Positions 16,408 through 25,806 of a DNA stretch of 37,248 nt are shown here, piece by piece. The stretch's first letter is position 1. Each line of letters begins with the position of its first letter. Under the pieces are notes generated by a model. The model saw only the letters and a program-made list of their open reading frames with translations, searched no databases and was not told the origin of the DNA. Source of the stretch: an uncultured Alphaproteobacteria bacterium (lineage in GTDB: Bacteria > Pseudomonadota > Alphaproteobacteria > HIMB59 > GCA-002718135); assembly GCA_902597795.1 (NCBI GenBank), contig CACJZA010000010.1, forward strand, positions 1 to 37,248, read 5' to 3'. Position numbers and translations under genes: made by a program.

Positions 16408-17784
16408 TTAAAAAGCTAAATTGTATCTAAAATTTTTTTGAAAAGGATATATTGGTTTTTCCCTAAATAAATTTTTAATTCTTTTAAAATCTTGGGTAAC
16501 AAATCCATCTGTTAAAATCATAAAATTATCTGCTTTAAGTTTTTTAAGTTCTGGTGAAAGATATCCTGATTTTACAATCAATATTTTATATTTTTTTAAA
16601 TTTATATTTAATTCCTTAAAATCACTTAGATAATGAAAAGGTTTTCTGTATTTAGTAAAAATTACTGTATTATTATTTGAGATTACAATCGCATTATCAT
16701 TTTTTAGATAAAATTTATCAATTGAAATAGAAATTTTCTTTTTTGAGATACTATCTTTTATGACAATTTTGTTTTTTTTATTTTTTAACTCTCTAAAAAT
16801 TTCTTCATTATAAATTCCTGCAAATAGTGTGTTCTCTATCTTGTTATTAAATACATGCTCTAATACATCTATTCTACTACCTACTCCTCCAGCTGTTGGA
16901 TTGTCTCCGCTATCGGCTAAAATTGTAAATCTTTTTTTATTAACTACATTAAAAATCTTATTTAACTTATAAGATTTCATATCATAAACTAAATTAAACC
17001 TATTATTCCAATAACTTAGTGCTATTTTCTTACAAATTCTTTTACCGATATTAACATCAGTACAATTTACAATTGCAGAAGCTGCTGCCCTCTTAGTATC
17101 AGCCCAAACATATCCTATAAGTAAATTACAATCATTAATCCCATTCAATTTATTAAAAATATTAAGATTTTTATAAATTTTTTTACATGGCTCAACTATT
17201 GTAGATGACATTTCGCCTGAAACTAAAACTGGTATTTTTTCCCAAATAATATGATTTTTTTTATTTTTTAATATTCCATCAATTAACATTTTCAATGCCC
17301 TTGAATAAGTTTGCTTAACGTCGATATGTGGGGCTGTTTTATATGCTGCAAAATAATCGATATTTTTTATAATTGAATCAGTCATCTGCCCGTGTAGATC
17401 ATAAGATAATGATATTTTACAGTTTTTAGATACTTTAGAGCGAATTTTTTTAATAAAAAAACCTTCGGGATCACTAATACCTTTGACATACATAGCACCA
17501 TGCATGATTAGCAAAATACCATCAGCAGGTTTTGATTTTATTAAATCATTTGTGATATTGTTAATTGTTTTTATAAAAAATTTTTTATCTACAGGCCCAC
17601 CAGGTAAACTTCTATAAAATTTATTTGGTACAAATGTTATATTATTATGTTTGGAATATGGAAAATTTATATATTTTAAAAGTTTTTTTCCACTTAAAAC
17701 TTCAAAATCTTTTTTATTTTGTATTAATGTTGAATAAGAGCAGCATTCAGTACTAATACCGCAAATAAAAATTTTTTTTTTCAT
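16408..17784 (-). CDS. M81 (MlrC/microcystinase-type) metallopeptidase
   Basis: This 458-residue protein is an M81-family zinc hydrolase related to MlrC, which opens linearised microcystin in some sphingomonads; most members act on other, unknown substrates. The MHGAM motif is at 94-98, probable zinc ligands are Asp129 and His131 in DLHGQ and His153 in APHID, and the C-terminal domain begins around ADSGDNPTAGG (290-300). The N-terminal HETN of many members is TECC here, a variation seen in the family. It has no signal peptide. It is the last gene of a run starting with a beta-hydroxyacid dehydrogenase, SMP-30 lactonase and PhhB, with only 4 bp to phhB, which suggests a catabolic role. Its end abuts selO. 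Confidence 0.85.
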   Translation of the reverse strand: MKKKIFICGISTECCSYSTLIQNKKDFEVLSGKKLLKYINFPYSKHNNITFVPNKFYRSLPGGPVDKKFFIKTINNITNDLIKSKPADGILLIMHGAMYVKGISDPEGFFIKKIRSKVSKNCKISLSYDLHGQMTDSIIKNIDYFAAYKTAPHIDVKQTYSRALKMLIDGILKNKKNHIIWEKIPVLVSGEMSSTIVEPCKKIYKNLNIFNKLNGINDCNLLIGYVWADTKRAAASAIVNCTDVNIGKRICKKIALSYWNNRFNLVYDMKSYKLNKIFNVVNKKRFTILADSGDNPTAGGVGSRIDVLEHVFNNKIENTLFAGIYNEEIFRELKNKKNKIVIKDSISKKKISISIDKFYLKNDNAIVISNNNTVIFTKYRKPFHYLSDFKELNINLKKYKILIVKSGYLSPELKKLKADNFMILTDGFVTQDFKRIKNLFREKPIYPFQKNFRYNLAF

Positions 17785-17788
17785 TAAA

Positions 17789-18124
17789 TTAACTTTTAAT
17801 TAAATCAATTTTGGAAGCTAATATAAAATCATTAACTGATAATCCCTCTATTGCGTGAGTATGGACCATAACTAAACAATAACCCCATCCTATTGATATA
17901 TCGGGATGATGACCTTCTTTTTCTGCTACTTCTCCTACTTCATTTGCAAATGATATAGCTTTTTTAAAATTGCTAAATTTAAATTTTTTGAAAATCATTT
18001 CTTGATTGTCATTGACTGACCATTCATTAAGTTCAGATAAAAATTTACTAATTTCTTGATAATCTAATTTAGGAGTGTTTCCATTGCATGGTTCACACTT
18101 TCCTGAAGATAAAGGTTTATTCAT
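17789..18124 (-). CDS. phhB: Pterin-4a-carbinolamine dehydratase (PhhB)
   Basis: This ~111-residue enzyme dehydrates 4a-hydroxytetrahydropterin, the product of aromatic amino-acid hydroxylases. The catalytic segment EGHHPDI and the downstream VHTHAIEGLSVNDFILA, with the three active-site histidines, are intact. I chose the ATG at 18124 (MNKPLSSGK) over a GTG four codons upstream at 18136: it fits the usual N-terminus before CEPC and gives an 8-nt overlap with the SMP-30 stop (ATGAATAA). No phenylalanine hydroxylase gene is present in the window. Its place between a lactonase and an M81 peptidase is unusual for phhB and may reflect simple operon packing. Confidence 0.9.
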   Translation of the reverse strand: MNKPLSSGKCEPCNGNTPKLDYQEISKFLSELNEWSVNDNQEMIFKKFKFSNFKKAISFANEVGEVAEKEGHHPDISIGWGYCLVMVHTHAIEGLSVNDFILASKIDLIKS

Positions 18125-19070
18125 AAAATCTAGCACCTTGTTGATTTAATTCAATTGAATATAAACTAGTTGTAGCTGTTATGAACAAGATATTTCCTTC
18201 CACTCCTCCAAATTCTAAATTTGATACTAATTCAGGGATTATAAGTTGCCCAATTAATTCGTTTTGAGGATTAAAACATTTAATTGCTTTTCCTGCACTT
18301 GTCCAAACATTACCATCTTTATCACATCTAAAACCATCGGAGAAAAAGGGTTTAAAATCATAAATCAATTTTCTGTTAATGGGTAATCCGTCTACCATAT
18401 CATAAACATACAAATGTTTGATATTTTCTCCAGTATCTGCAACATATAGTTTTTTTTCATCTGGAGAAATGGCAATTCCATTTGGTCTATCAAGGTCGTC
18501 AATCATAACTTTTAAAGTATTTAGTTTAGGATTAAAAGAAAACACATTACAGCCACCATATTCTTGCTCACCAAGATATCCCTCATAATCTGATAGAATA
18601 CCATAAGGCGGATCTGTAAACCAAATTGTATCATCCGATTTAACAAATAGGTCATTTGGCGAGTTAAGTTTCTTACCATTATAATTATCAACTAAGACTT
18701 CCACATCTAAATTATCATTAGTTTTATAGATACATCTTCCTCCATGTGAACAAGAAATTACATTCTCTTCTTTATCAATAGTATTTCCATTACAATAGTT
18801 GGAGGGATTTTTATATTCAGAGACTATATCATTTGATAACTTTAGCATCCTGTTATTTGGTATATCGCTCCAGACTAATGTATCTAAATGAGGAATATAA
18901 GCCGGACCTTCTCCCCATAACATTCCAGAAAAAATTTTTTTAACTTCAGTAGACTTTACATAGTTATTGAATTGATCAGTATTTTCTACATGTTCATTAT
19001 ATTTATTTTTGTAAGCATAACTTGGATTTCTTGGATCTAAATCAGCAGGTAATAATTTTTTATCTGACAT
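18117..19070 (-). CDS. SMP-30/gluconolactonase-like beta-propeller
   Basis: This 317-residue six-bladed beta-propeller belongs to the SMP-30/LRE family, metal-dependent lactonases that open sugar-acid lactones. Metal ligands are visible: Glu54 in WGEGPAY, Asn139 in LNSPND, Asn197 in RPNGIA and Asp245 in FFSDGF. The repeated WxSD/WFTDPPYG and ADTGE segments are typical. There is no signal peptide, so it is probably cytosolic. It starts 1 base after the stop of the beta-hydroxyacid dehydrogenase and overlaps phhB. A dehydrogenase and lactonase side by side suggest a sugar-acid route; the lactone itself cannot be named. Confidence 0.88.
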   Translation of the reverse strand: MSDKKLLPADLDPRNPSYAYKNKYNEHVENTDQFNNYVKSTEVKKIFSGMLWGEGPAYIPHLDTLVWSDIPNNRMLKLSNDIVSEYKNPSNYCNGNTIDKEENVISCSHGGRCIYKTNDNLDVEVLVDNYNGKKLNSPNDLFVKSDDTIWFTDPPYGILSDYEGYLGEQEYGGCNVFSFNPKLNTLKVMIDDLDRPNGIAISPDEKKLYVADTGENIKHLYVYDMVDGLPINRKLIYDFKPFFSDGFRCDKDGNVWTSAGKAIKCFNPQNELIGQLIIPELVSNLEFGGVEGNILFITATTSLYSIELNQQGARFYE

Positions 19071-19071
19071 A

Positions 19072-20007
19072 TTATACTTCTACACCTTTTTGTTTTTTTT
19101 GTTTATCAATTAATTGTTTTGGGAAATTTTTTGCTCTTAATTTAATTTTTGCATCTTTTTCAATTAATTTAATAATACTAGTACTAAATGATCTTTCGCC
19201 TAAATTTTTCATACCAAGTTTAAATTTTTTGCTTAGATAATTTCCCAGTTCTAACTTTATATTTTTTCCAAGTTTATTAAAAAGATTTATATCTTTATTT
19301 ACTAGATCCATTGTAAATCCAACATCATAACTGCCTCCAAGTATGACCTTTGTTTCAGTTTCATTTACAAAACTATTCCCAGAGCTTATTTTTATCGCTT
19401 TATACGTTAAACCTAAGTCAATTTTATTTTTTTTTGCAACACTTAAAGCCTCACCTATACCTACTAAATGTAATGATGCTAAATAATTTGTAATCACTTT
19501 TAATATTGAGGCATTTCCAATTTTTCCACAATATAAAATTTCATGACCAAGCAATGATAAAATTGGGAAACATTTTTTGAAAGTTGATTTTTTGCCTGCA
19601 GCAAAAATAGATATATTCCCTGATTTAGCTCTATGTTCTCCTCCGGTAATAGGACATTCTAATACTTTTCCACCTTTACTAGTTACTTTTTTGGATAAAC
19701 TTATCATATCATTTTTATCTGTAGTACTCATCTCAATCCAGATATGTTTTTTAGTTAAATATTTTAATATAGTTTTTAAAACTTTGCTTACCGCTTTAGG
19801 TGAAGGTAAACAGGTTATTATAATATCACTCTTTTCATTTAATTCTTTTAAGGTTTTACAAGGTTTGTTTTTTAGATTTTTTAATCTTGAATAAGATTGA
19901 TTATTTTTATCATACACAAAAACATTATTATTTGATTTTAATAAATTATTTGCAAGGTTTGAACCAACGTTTCCTACACCTATGAAACCAATAGATTCTG
20001 ATTTCAT
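19072..20007 (-). CDS. Beta-hydroxyacid dehydrogenase (3-HIBADH family)
   Basis: This 311-residue NAD(P)-dependent dehydrogenase has the Rossmann motif GFIGVGNVGSNLANNLL (7-23), the substrate-binding CPITGGEHRAKSGN (118-131; DxPVSGG-type), and the catalytic GNASILKVITNY segment with Lys170 and Asn174. This family reduces or oxidises 3-hydroxyacids such as 3-hydroxyisobutyrate, tartronate semialdehyde or sulfolactaldehyde. The ITGGEHRAKSGN loop is unusual: most members read PVSGG. The substrate therefore cannot be assigned. The C-terminal region is basic. It overlaps the MBL-fold gene by 4 nt and is followed 1 bp later by the SMP-30 lactonase. Confidence 0.85.
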   Translation of the reverse strand: MKSESIGFIGVGNVGSNLANNLLKSNNNVFVYDKNNQSYSRLKNLKNKPCKTLKELNEKSDIIITCLPSPKAVSKVLKTILKYLTKKHIWIEMSTTDKNDMISLSKKVTSKGGKVLECPITGGEHRAKSGNISIFAAGKKSTFKKCFPILSLLGHEILYCGKIGNASILKVITNYLASLHLVGIGEALSVAKKNKIDLGLTYKAIKISSGNSFVNETETKVILGGSYDVGFTMDLVNKDINLFNKLGKNIKLELGNYLSKKFKLGMKNLGERSFSTSIIKLIEKDAKIKLRAKNFPKQLIDKQKKQKGVEV

Positions 20008-20756
20008 AAATCAATTATCATTCCATCATATCCAGGTTTAACATTTGCTGGGCACTTAGTTATTAATTCTTTTTCATCTAGTAAAGCTGTCATATGAGTA
20101 AAAATAGTTTGTTTTGGTTTAATATAAGAAATGAAATCCATTATTTGATCAAATCCAGCATGTGAAGGATGCGAATCCTCTCTTAACAAACCAACTATCC
20201 ATAGATCTAGATTTTTTAATTTATCAATATCTTTATTATAAAATTTTTTTAAATCTGTAGAATAAGCAAAATTTCCAATCTTGTAAGTTTGAACATCAAT
20301 TGACCCATGATTATGTTTAAATGTTTCAATATTTATATTCTGAAAATTTATACTAGAATCTAATTCTTTAATTTCCATAAATGGTAAATAATCTTTTTCT
20401 CCTTTAAAAATATATTTATAATTTGTTTCCATCTCTGGAATCATTTCTTTAGGCATATATGCAGGGATAATTTTTTTATTTATTAATGACATTGCTCTCA
20501 TATCTGGCACACCTGATGTATGATCAGAATGAATATGGGTATAAAGAACCGCATCAATATTAGTACATTTAGCATTATAAAGTTGCTGTCTAAGGTCTGG
20601 ACTAGTGTCAATTAGAAAATTTGTATTTTTATATTCAATAAGTATAGATGATCTTGTTCGAAAATTTCTTTTATTACTAAGATCAATATTACCATGCCTA
20701 TTCCATGCTAAAGGTGATCCGAAAGATCCTCCACAGCCTAAAATAGTAATTTTCAT
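20004..20756 (-). CDS. MBL-fold phosphodiesterase, PhnP-like
   Basis: This 250-residue metallo-beta-lactamase-fold hydrolase begins with LGCGGSFGSPL, typical of PhnP and RNase Z relatives, and carries the metal motif THIHSDHTSG at residues 73-82. A later AYSTD segment supplies the bridging Asp. It resembles phosphoribosyl 1,2-cyclic phosphate phosphodiesterase (PhnP), but alphaproteobacteria commonly keep this gene next to tatD with no phn operon. The cellular substrate is therefore uncertain, possibly cyclic phosphodiesters or RNA ends. The ATG overlaps the end of tatD by one base, and the stop overlaps the next gene's start by 4 nt. Confidence 0.88.
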   Translation of the reverse strand: MKITILGCGGSFGSPLAWNRHGNIDLSNKRNFRTRSSILIEYKNTNFLIDTSPDLRQQLYNAKCTNIDAVLYTHIHSDHTSGVPDMRAMSLINKKIIPAYMPKEMIPEMETNYKYIFKGEKDYLPFMEIKELDSSINFQNINIETFKHNHGSIDVQTYKIGNFAYSTDLKKFYNKDIDKLKNLDLWIVGLLREDSHPSHAGFDQIMDFISYIKPKQTIFTHMTALLDEKELITKCPANVKPGYDGMIIDL

Positions 20757-21538
20757 TACAGATAATTATCTCTTTTGGCTTTCGTAAACAAATTAAAAAA
20801 ATTATTATCTGTGATTTTTTCAAATTCTTCTAAGGATAATTTAAAAAATTCTGCCAAATATTCAGCTGTGTATTTTACAAAAGATGGCTCATTAACTTTA
20901 CCTCTCATTGGTTCGGGTGCTAAAAAAGGACTATCAGTTTCTATAAGTATAGAATCTAAAGGAGCATCCTTAATTATATCTCTTAAACTTGATGCATTTT
21001 TAAATGTTATTATTCCAGAAATAGAAATGTAGTAGTTATTCTCTAAACAAAAATTTAGTAGTTGTTTTGAACCGGTAAAACAGTGAAAAATTAATTTTAA
21101 ATTATTTGATTTATAATTTTTTAAAATATCTACTATTTCTTTTTCAGAATTTCTTTGATGAATGATAATAGGTAGTGAATGCTTTATTGAAGCTTCAATA
21201 TGAGTTTCAAATACTTGTGTTTGTTCTTTGAGAAATTGATCATTATGATACAGGTCAATGCCTGTTTCACCTATTCCTATTACTTTTTCATTATTACAGT
21301 ATTGTTCAAAGTTTTCTAATTCAATTTGGTTCATTGATTGAACATCGCTGGGGTGAAGTCCATATGATAGATAAATAGAATTATAATTTTTTATTAGATT
21401 TAAATGATCTTGGAAATCTTCAGGTTTAGTATTGATTGATAATATTGAGCTTATATTATTTTTTTTGGAATTATTAATGATATTCTCAAAATTTTCTGAT
21501 AATTTTTTAAAATTTAAATGACAATGTGAGTCAATCAT
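20756..21538 (-). CDS. tatD: TatD family metal-dependent hydrolase
   Basis: This 260-residue TIM-barrel metalloenzyme has complete TatD metal-site motifs: DSHCHLNF (His5, His7), GIGETGID (Glu91), IIIHQR (His127), FHCFTGS (His152) and ETDSPFLAPEPMRG (Asp202). TatD proteins are 3'-5' exonucleases, or phosphoesterases, linked to DNA repair and turnover. The gene overlaps metG by 8 nt. The metG-tatD-MBL order is typical of alphaproteobacteria and supports orthology. Confidence 0.93.
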   Translation of the reverse strand: MIDSHCHLNFKKLSENFENIINNSKKNNISSILSINTKPEDFQDHLNLIKNYNSIYLSYGLHPSDVQSMNQIELENFEQYCNNEKVIGIGETGIDLYHNDQFLKEQTQVFETHIEASIKHSLPIIIHQRNSEKEIVDILKNYKSNNLKLIFHCFTGSKQLLNFCLENNYYISISGIITFKNASSLRDIIKDAPLDSILIETDSPFLAPEPMRGKVNEPSFVKYTAEYLAEFFKLSLEEFEKITDNNFFNLFTKAKRDNYL

Positions 21539-23051
21539 TCAATATTCTTGGAAATATTGGTTCTGGATTATTTATTTTTATATTTTGATTGATTAGTTTA
21601 GTAAAATTCTCAAATTTATTATTGTCCATATTATAATTAAAAATATTAAGAATTTTTTTTGAACTAGTTGGTATTATTGGATAGAGCATTATAGCTGATT
21701 TAATAATTATATTTGTAACAATATATAAAACTTCTTCCATTCTAATTTTATTTGTTTTTTTCAATGTCCATGGTGCTTGAGTGTCAACATATGCGTTACC
21801 AGCAGATATTAATTCCAAGACAGACTTGATTGCTCTATCAATTTGTTGATTATTCATAAATTTACAATATTCATCAAATTTATTTTGAAGAATATTGATT
21901 AAATCCTGATCGTCATTAGTTAAATTTTCTGTTGGCTTTAGTATAGAATCATTATTTTTTACAACAAATGATGAAATTCTTTGTACTAAATTACCAAAAT
22001 TATTTGATAGATCTGCGTTAATTCTATTTGCGATTGCTTTTTTTGAAAAATCTCCATCATTTCCAAAGGGTACTTCTCTAAATAAAAAAAACCTAATTTG
22101 ATCCAACCCATATTCATTAATAATATCGTAAGGATCGATGACATTACCAAGTGATTTAGAAATTTTTTGTCCTTCATTAGTCCACCAACCATGTGCAAAT
22201 ATTCTTTTAGGAGGTTCAATACCCGCAGCCATTAAAAAAGCTGGCCAATACACTGCATGAAATCTTAATATATCTTTTCCTACAATGTGTGTTGCAGGCC
22301 AAAATTTCTTGTAATTATTATTATTTGTATCTGGATAACCAATTGCAGTTAGGTAGTTGCATAATGCATCAATCCAAACATACATCACATGCTTAGAATT
22401 ATTTGGAACGGGTACTCCCCAGTTAAAAGTTGTTCTTGAAATAGACAGATCTTTTAATCCACCTTTAATAAAACTTAATACTTCATTATATCGCGTTTTT
22501 GGTAAGATTGATTCTGGATTTTTTTCATAATAATTTATCAACTTATCTTGCCATTCTGAAAGCTTAAAAAAATAACTTTCCTCCTTAACCCACTCTACAG
22601 GTGATCCATTATCAGTAACATATTTACCATCAATCTTTTTTAATTCATTTTCTAAATAAAATGCTTCATCTCTAACCGAGTACCAGCCTTCATAATTTGA
22701 AAGATATATTTGATTATTTTTTTCCAATTGCTTCCAAAGTTCTTGTGACGCTTTAATATGTCTTTCTTCAGTAGTTCTTATAAAATCATCTATTTCACAT
22801 CCTAAAAAAGGTATTAAATTAATAAAATTAACTGAAAGTTTATCGACAAATTCTTTAGGTTTTAAGTTTGAATTAATCGCAGCTTTTTCTACTTTTTGCC
22901 CATGCTCGTCTGTACCTGTTAAAAAGAATACATTGTTTCCTAATAATTTGTTATATCGCGCAATAATATCGCAAGCTATACTTGTATAAGCATGACCTAT
23001 GTGAGGAATATCATTAGTGTAGTATATTGGTGTAGTTATATAAAAATTCAT
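21531..23051 (-). CDS. metG: Methionyl-tRNA synthetase
   Basis: This 506-residue class I synthetase charges tRNA-Met. The HIGH motif is PHIGH at 16-20 and the KMSKS motif is KISKS at 296-300. GTDEHGQK (46-53), the GWYSVRDEAFY segment (122-132) and YVWIDAL (224-230) mark the methionine and editing regions. There is no four-cysteine zinc knuckle in the connective-peptide region and no C-terminal tRNA-binding domain, which is the compact MetG form of many alphaproteobacteria. It starts 1 bp after the holB stop and overlaps tatD, so it sits inside a translationally coupled block. Confidence 0.96.
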   Translation of the reverse strand: MNFYITTPIYYTNDIPHIGHAYTSIACDIIARYNKLLGNNVFFLTGTDEHGQKVEKAAINSNLKPKEFVDKLSVNFINLIPFLGCEIDDFIRTTEERHIKASQELWKQLEKNNQIYLSNYEGWYSVRDEAFYLENELKKIDGKYVTDNGSPVEWVKEESYFFKLSEWQDKLINYYEKNPESILPKTRYNEVLSFIKGGLKDLSISRTTFNWGVPVPNNSKHVMYVWIDALCNYLTAIGYPDTNNNNYKKFWPATHIVGKDILRFHAVYWPAFLMAAGIEPPKRIFAHGWWTNEGQKISKSLGNVIDPYDIINEYGLDQIRFFLFREVPFGNDGDFSKKAIANRINADLSNNFGNLVQRISSFVVKNNDSILKPTENLTNDDQDLINILQNKFDEYCKFMNNQQIDRAIKSVLELISAGNAYVDTQAPWTLKKTNKIRMEEVLYIVTNIIIKSAIMLYPIIPTSSKKILNIFNYNMDNNKFENFTKLINQNIKINNPEPIFPRILND

Positions 23052-23052
23052 T

Positions 23053-24036
23053 TTATTGAGTTAAAAAATTTAATATAAATATTTTTTTATCAAGATTTAA
23101 ACTAAATAATTCTTTTTGGTTATTAGTTAAATAATCAAATCTATCAATAAGATTTTTTTTACTAAGATTTGTAGATAAAGACTCTAACTCTAGATAATTT
23201 GGTATATTAACAAAGCTTTTATCATCTATATTAACTTTTAGCTTATTTGCAACGATTAGGATAAATTTAAGCATGGATAAATAATTATTAAATTCATCAT
23301 TAGTAAGTTTTGATAAAATATTTGATAAATTTATTTTATCATCATCTAAATCACTTGAAAAAAGACATTTAATTGATAATTGGAAAATATCCAAAAAATC
23401 ATTATTATAATAAAGAATAGTGGTACCTGGGGAACCATACGTTAATTCAAAGTAAAAATTTATTTCTTCATTAGATATTTCATCAATATTATCTTTAATA
23501 ATATCTGTAAAATCAGTTAAATTATGAGTATTAAATTTTATTTTTAAACATCTTGATCTGATTGTTGGCAAAAGTAATGAAATCTGATTTGATAATAAAA
23601 AAATATATGTATTTTCTTTAGACTCTTCTAATATCTTTAACATACTATTTGCAGAATTAATGTTTAAATAATCTGCAGAATCAACAATAACTATTTTAGA
23701 AGAATTTTGAATTATTGATGTTGAATTTAAAAATGTTTTTAATCTTCTAATTTGATCAATTGTAATATTAGATTTAATTTTTCCAGTTTTACTATCAATT
23801 TCCTTCTCAATTATTTTGATATTTGGATGTGTATTGTTTTTGAATAAATTTAAGTGATGATCTACATTATTATCTTTAAATTCTATATTTAAAATATTTT
23901 TAACTAATTTGTTAAGAAAAGTTCTTTTACCTATGCCGCTCAATCCATGAATTAAAATTGAATTAGGAAGATTATTCGATTTATATCTATTAATAAGATC
24001 GCTATATTCTTTTTCAAAACCTATTAACTTAACCAT
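23053..24036 (-). CDS. holB: DNA polymerase III delta-prime subunit
   Basis: This 327-residue AAA+ clamp-loader subunit has a P-loop GLSGIGKR at 31-38, a Walker-B-like IVDSADYLNINSANSMLKILEE at 117-138, and the Ser-Arg-Cys arginine-finger motif at 161-163 (RSRCLKIKF). The cysteine zinc-binding cluster of enterobacterial HolB between the P-loop and Walker B is absent. The C-terminal ~130 residues are divergent and Asn/Leu-rich. Its position between tmk and metG is conserved in alphaproteobacteria and supports the call over other AAA+ clamp-loader proteins such as DnaX. Confidence 0.9.
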   Translation of the reverse strand: MVKLIGFEKEYSDLINRYKSNNLPNSILIHGLSGIGKRTFLNKLVKNILNIEFKDNNVDHHLNLFKNNTHPNIKIIEKEIDSKTGKIKSNITIDQIRRLKTFLNSTSIIQNSSKIVIVDSADYLNINSANSMLKILEESKENTYIFLLSNQISLLLPTIRSRCLKIKFNTHNLTDFTDIIKDNIDEISNEEINFYFELTYGSPGTTILYYNNDFLDIFQLSIKCLFSSDLDDDKINLSNILSKLTNDEFNNYLSMLKFILIVANKLKVNIDDKSFVNIPNYLELESLSTNLSKKNLIDRFDYLTNNQKELFSLNLDKKIFILNFLTQ

Positions 24037-24039
24037 TAA

Positions 24040-24651
24040 CTATAAATTTAATTTTTTAATAATATTTTTATGAATAATATCCTTAGACAATGATGCATCC
24101 ACTGTAATGTATCTTTTTGGATTTGCTATTTTTTTGTAACCTTGAATTACTGTTTGATGAAATAATAGGTTAGATTTATCATACTTATTTTTGACTTTTC
24201 TTTGTTTTAGTCGTTTAATTATTTCTTTTGGGTTTATTTTAAAAATAAAAGTATAATCAGGAAAAAAATTATTTAAAAGATCTTTATGTAGTTTTTGAGC
24301 TTTTTTAATGCCAAATTTATTTACATATCCTTGATAGACAAAAGATGAATCTGCATATCGATCTGAAATTACAATCTTTCCTTTTTTAAGATTAGGTATA
24401 ATTACTTTATTTATATGATTTGATCTAGCAGCCATAAGAAGAAGCAATTCTTCTAAATTATTAATCGTAGATTTATTATCCAAAATTAATTTTCTTAACT
24501 TTTCTGCAAAATTAGTACCTCCAGGTTCTCTAGTGATAATAAAAGGAATTTTATTTTTTTTTAAATATTTTGATAAAAGTAATATTTGAGATGACTTTCC
24601 GCTAGCTTCAGGTCCTTCAAAAGTAATGAATAAACCTTTATTTGATTTCAT
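24040..24651 (-). CDS. tmk: Thymidylate kinase
   Basis: This ~203-residue enzyme phosphorylates dTMP to dTDP. It has the P-loop GPEASGKSS, the REPGGT motif, and DRYADSSFVYQG with the DRY/F motif. A basic LID-like segment (KRLKQRKVKNK) near residue 160 and the length fit. The start is placed at the ATG at 24651 (MKSNKGLFITFEG); a TTG five codons upstream at 24666 would add MEEVW and lengthen the overlap with dacC. With the ATG, the overlap with dacC is 14 nt and 3 bp separate the stop from holB. Confidence 0.94.
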   Translation of the reverse strand: MKSNKGLFITFEGPEASGKSSQILLLSKYLKKNKIPFIITREPGGTNFAEKLRKLILDNKSTINNLEELLLLMAARSNHINKVIIPNLKKGKIVISDRYADSSFVYQGYVNKFGIKKAQKLHKDLLNNFFPDYTFIFKINPKEIIKRLKQRKVKNKYDKSNLLFHQTVIQGYKKIANPKRYITVDASLSKDIIHKNIIKKLNL

Positions 24652-25771
24652 CCAAACTTCTTCCAAAAACTAAGTATTTTGCAGCGGCAAATATTTTAAA
24701 TAAAGGGTTAATTTCAGTTACATCTTTTTCAGCAATAAGCGGTACTTCTATTTTTGGCTTTCCATCTATATTAATGATTAATTTTCCTAATTTATCACCT
24801 TTTTTAATTGGAGCAGAAATAGGTTTTGTATATTCAACAGATGAATTCATTAATTGGATTTGATCAAAAGACAATGTTGATACTAATTTTTGTGCACTAA
24901 CTAAATTAATACTACTCTCACTACCCAGCCATACATCAACTTCTTTAATAAATTGATCTTTTTCAACTAATGTTTGTTGAGAAGTTTGATTAAATGCCCA
25001 ATTTATTAAATTAGAAGATTCATTTAATCTTGATCTAGAGCTATTTGTTCCATTTATAACAACCGTAATCCTTCTATCATTTCTTAATGCTGTAGCAGCT
25101 ATTCCCCACCCGGATTCTTTTGTAAAACCTGTTTTTAATCCATCTGCTCCTTGAACTTGATATAAAAGTTTATTTCTATTTGGCTGAGTAATATCATTAT
25201 AAGTAAACTCTTCCATTTTAAAATATGTATAAAGATTAGGAAAATCTCTAATTATTGCATTTGAAAGAATTCCAAGATCATAAACAGTGGAATAGTGATT
25301 ATCATCAGGCCAGCCAGATGAATTAACAAAATTTGTATTTATCATTCCTAAGCGTTCTGCATAAACGTTCATAAGTTTAGCAAAATCTTCTTCAGTTCCA
25401 CCTAAACATTCTGCTAAAGCTATAGAAGCATCATTACCAGATTGAACAATTATCCCTTTTAATAAATCATCAACTGTTACATTATCATCTATCTCTAAAA
25501 ATGTTCTGGAACCTCCCTTTTTATAAGCTTTAGGGGACACTCTACATTCATTAGAAATTGCAAAATTGGTATTCTTTATTCTATCAAATGCAACATAAAC
25601 GGTCATGATCTTAGTCATTGAAGCTGGTATAACTTTTGCATTAGAATTTTTTTCAAAAAGAACTTCATTTGTATCAAAATCAATGACAACTGCTTGCTCT
25701 GCCTTTGTATCAATGGCGTAAAGTTTTAAAGAAATAATAAAAAATAAAATAAAGCTAAAAATTTTTACCAT
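24638..25771 (-). CDS. dacC: D-alanyl-D-alanine carboxypeptidase (PBP5/6 type)
   Basis: This 377-residue periplasmic serine enzyme trims the terminal D-Ala of peptidoglycan stem peptides. Residues 1-19 form a signal peptide (cleavage near LYAI/DT). Active-site motifs are SMTK at 51-54, SGN at 111-113 and KTG at 213-215. The C-terminal PBP5 domain is followed by an amphipathic helix-like tail (LFKIFAAAKYLVFGRSL) as in membrane-bound PBP5/6. It follows rlpA by 35 bp and overlaps tmk, so it links cell-wall genes to the nucleotide and replication block. Confidence 0.94.
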   Translation of the reverse strand: MVKIFSFILFFIISLKLYAIDTKAEQAVVIDFDTNEVLFEKNSNAKVIPASMTKIMTVYVAFDRIKNTNFAISNECRVSPKAYKKGGSRTFLEIDDNVTVDDLLKGIIVQSGNDASIALAECLGGTEEDFAKLMNVYAERLGMINTNFVNSSGWPDDNHYSTVYDLGILSNAIIRDFPNLYTYFKMEEFTYNDITQPNRNKLLYQVQGADGLKTGFTKESGWGIAATALRNDRRITVVINGTNSSRSRLNESSNLINWAFNQTSQQTLVEKDQFIKEVDVWLGSESSINLVSAQKLVSTLSFDQIQLMNSSVEYTKPISAPIKKGDKLGKLIINIDGKPKIEVPLIAEKDVTEINPLFKIFAAAKYLVFGRSLDEIK

Positions 25772-25806
25772 AAATATTAATAATTATTAATTATGACCTT
25801 TATTTG

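Noticed and set aside
16408-17784. Microcystin degradation gene (mlrC)
   Set aside because: M81 membership does not imply microcystin cleavage, and no mlrA, mlrB or mlrD is present.
24652-24666. Longer tmk with a TTG start
   Set aside because: The ATG at 24651 directly precedes the conserved P-loop region and gives a smaller overlap.
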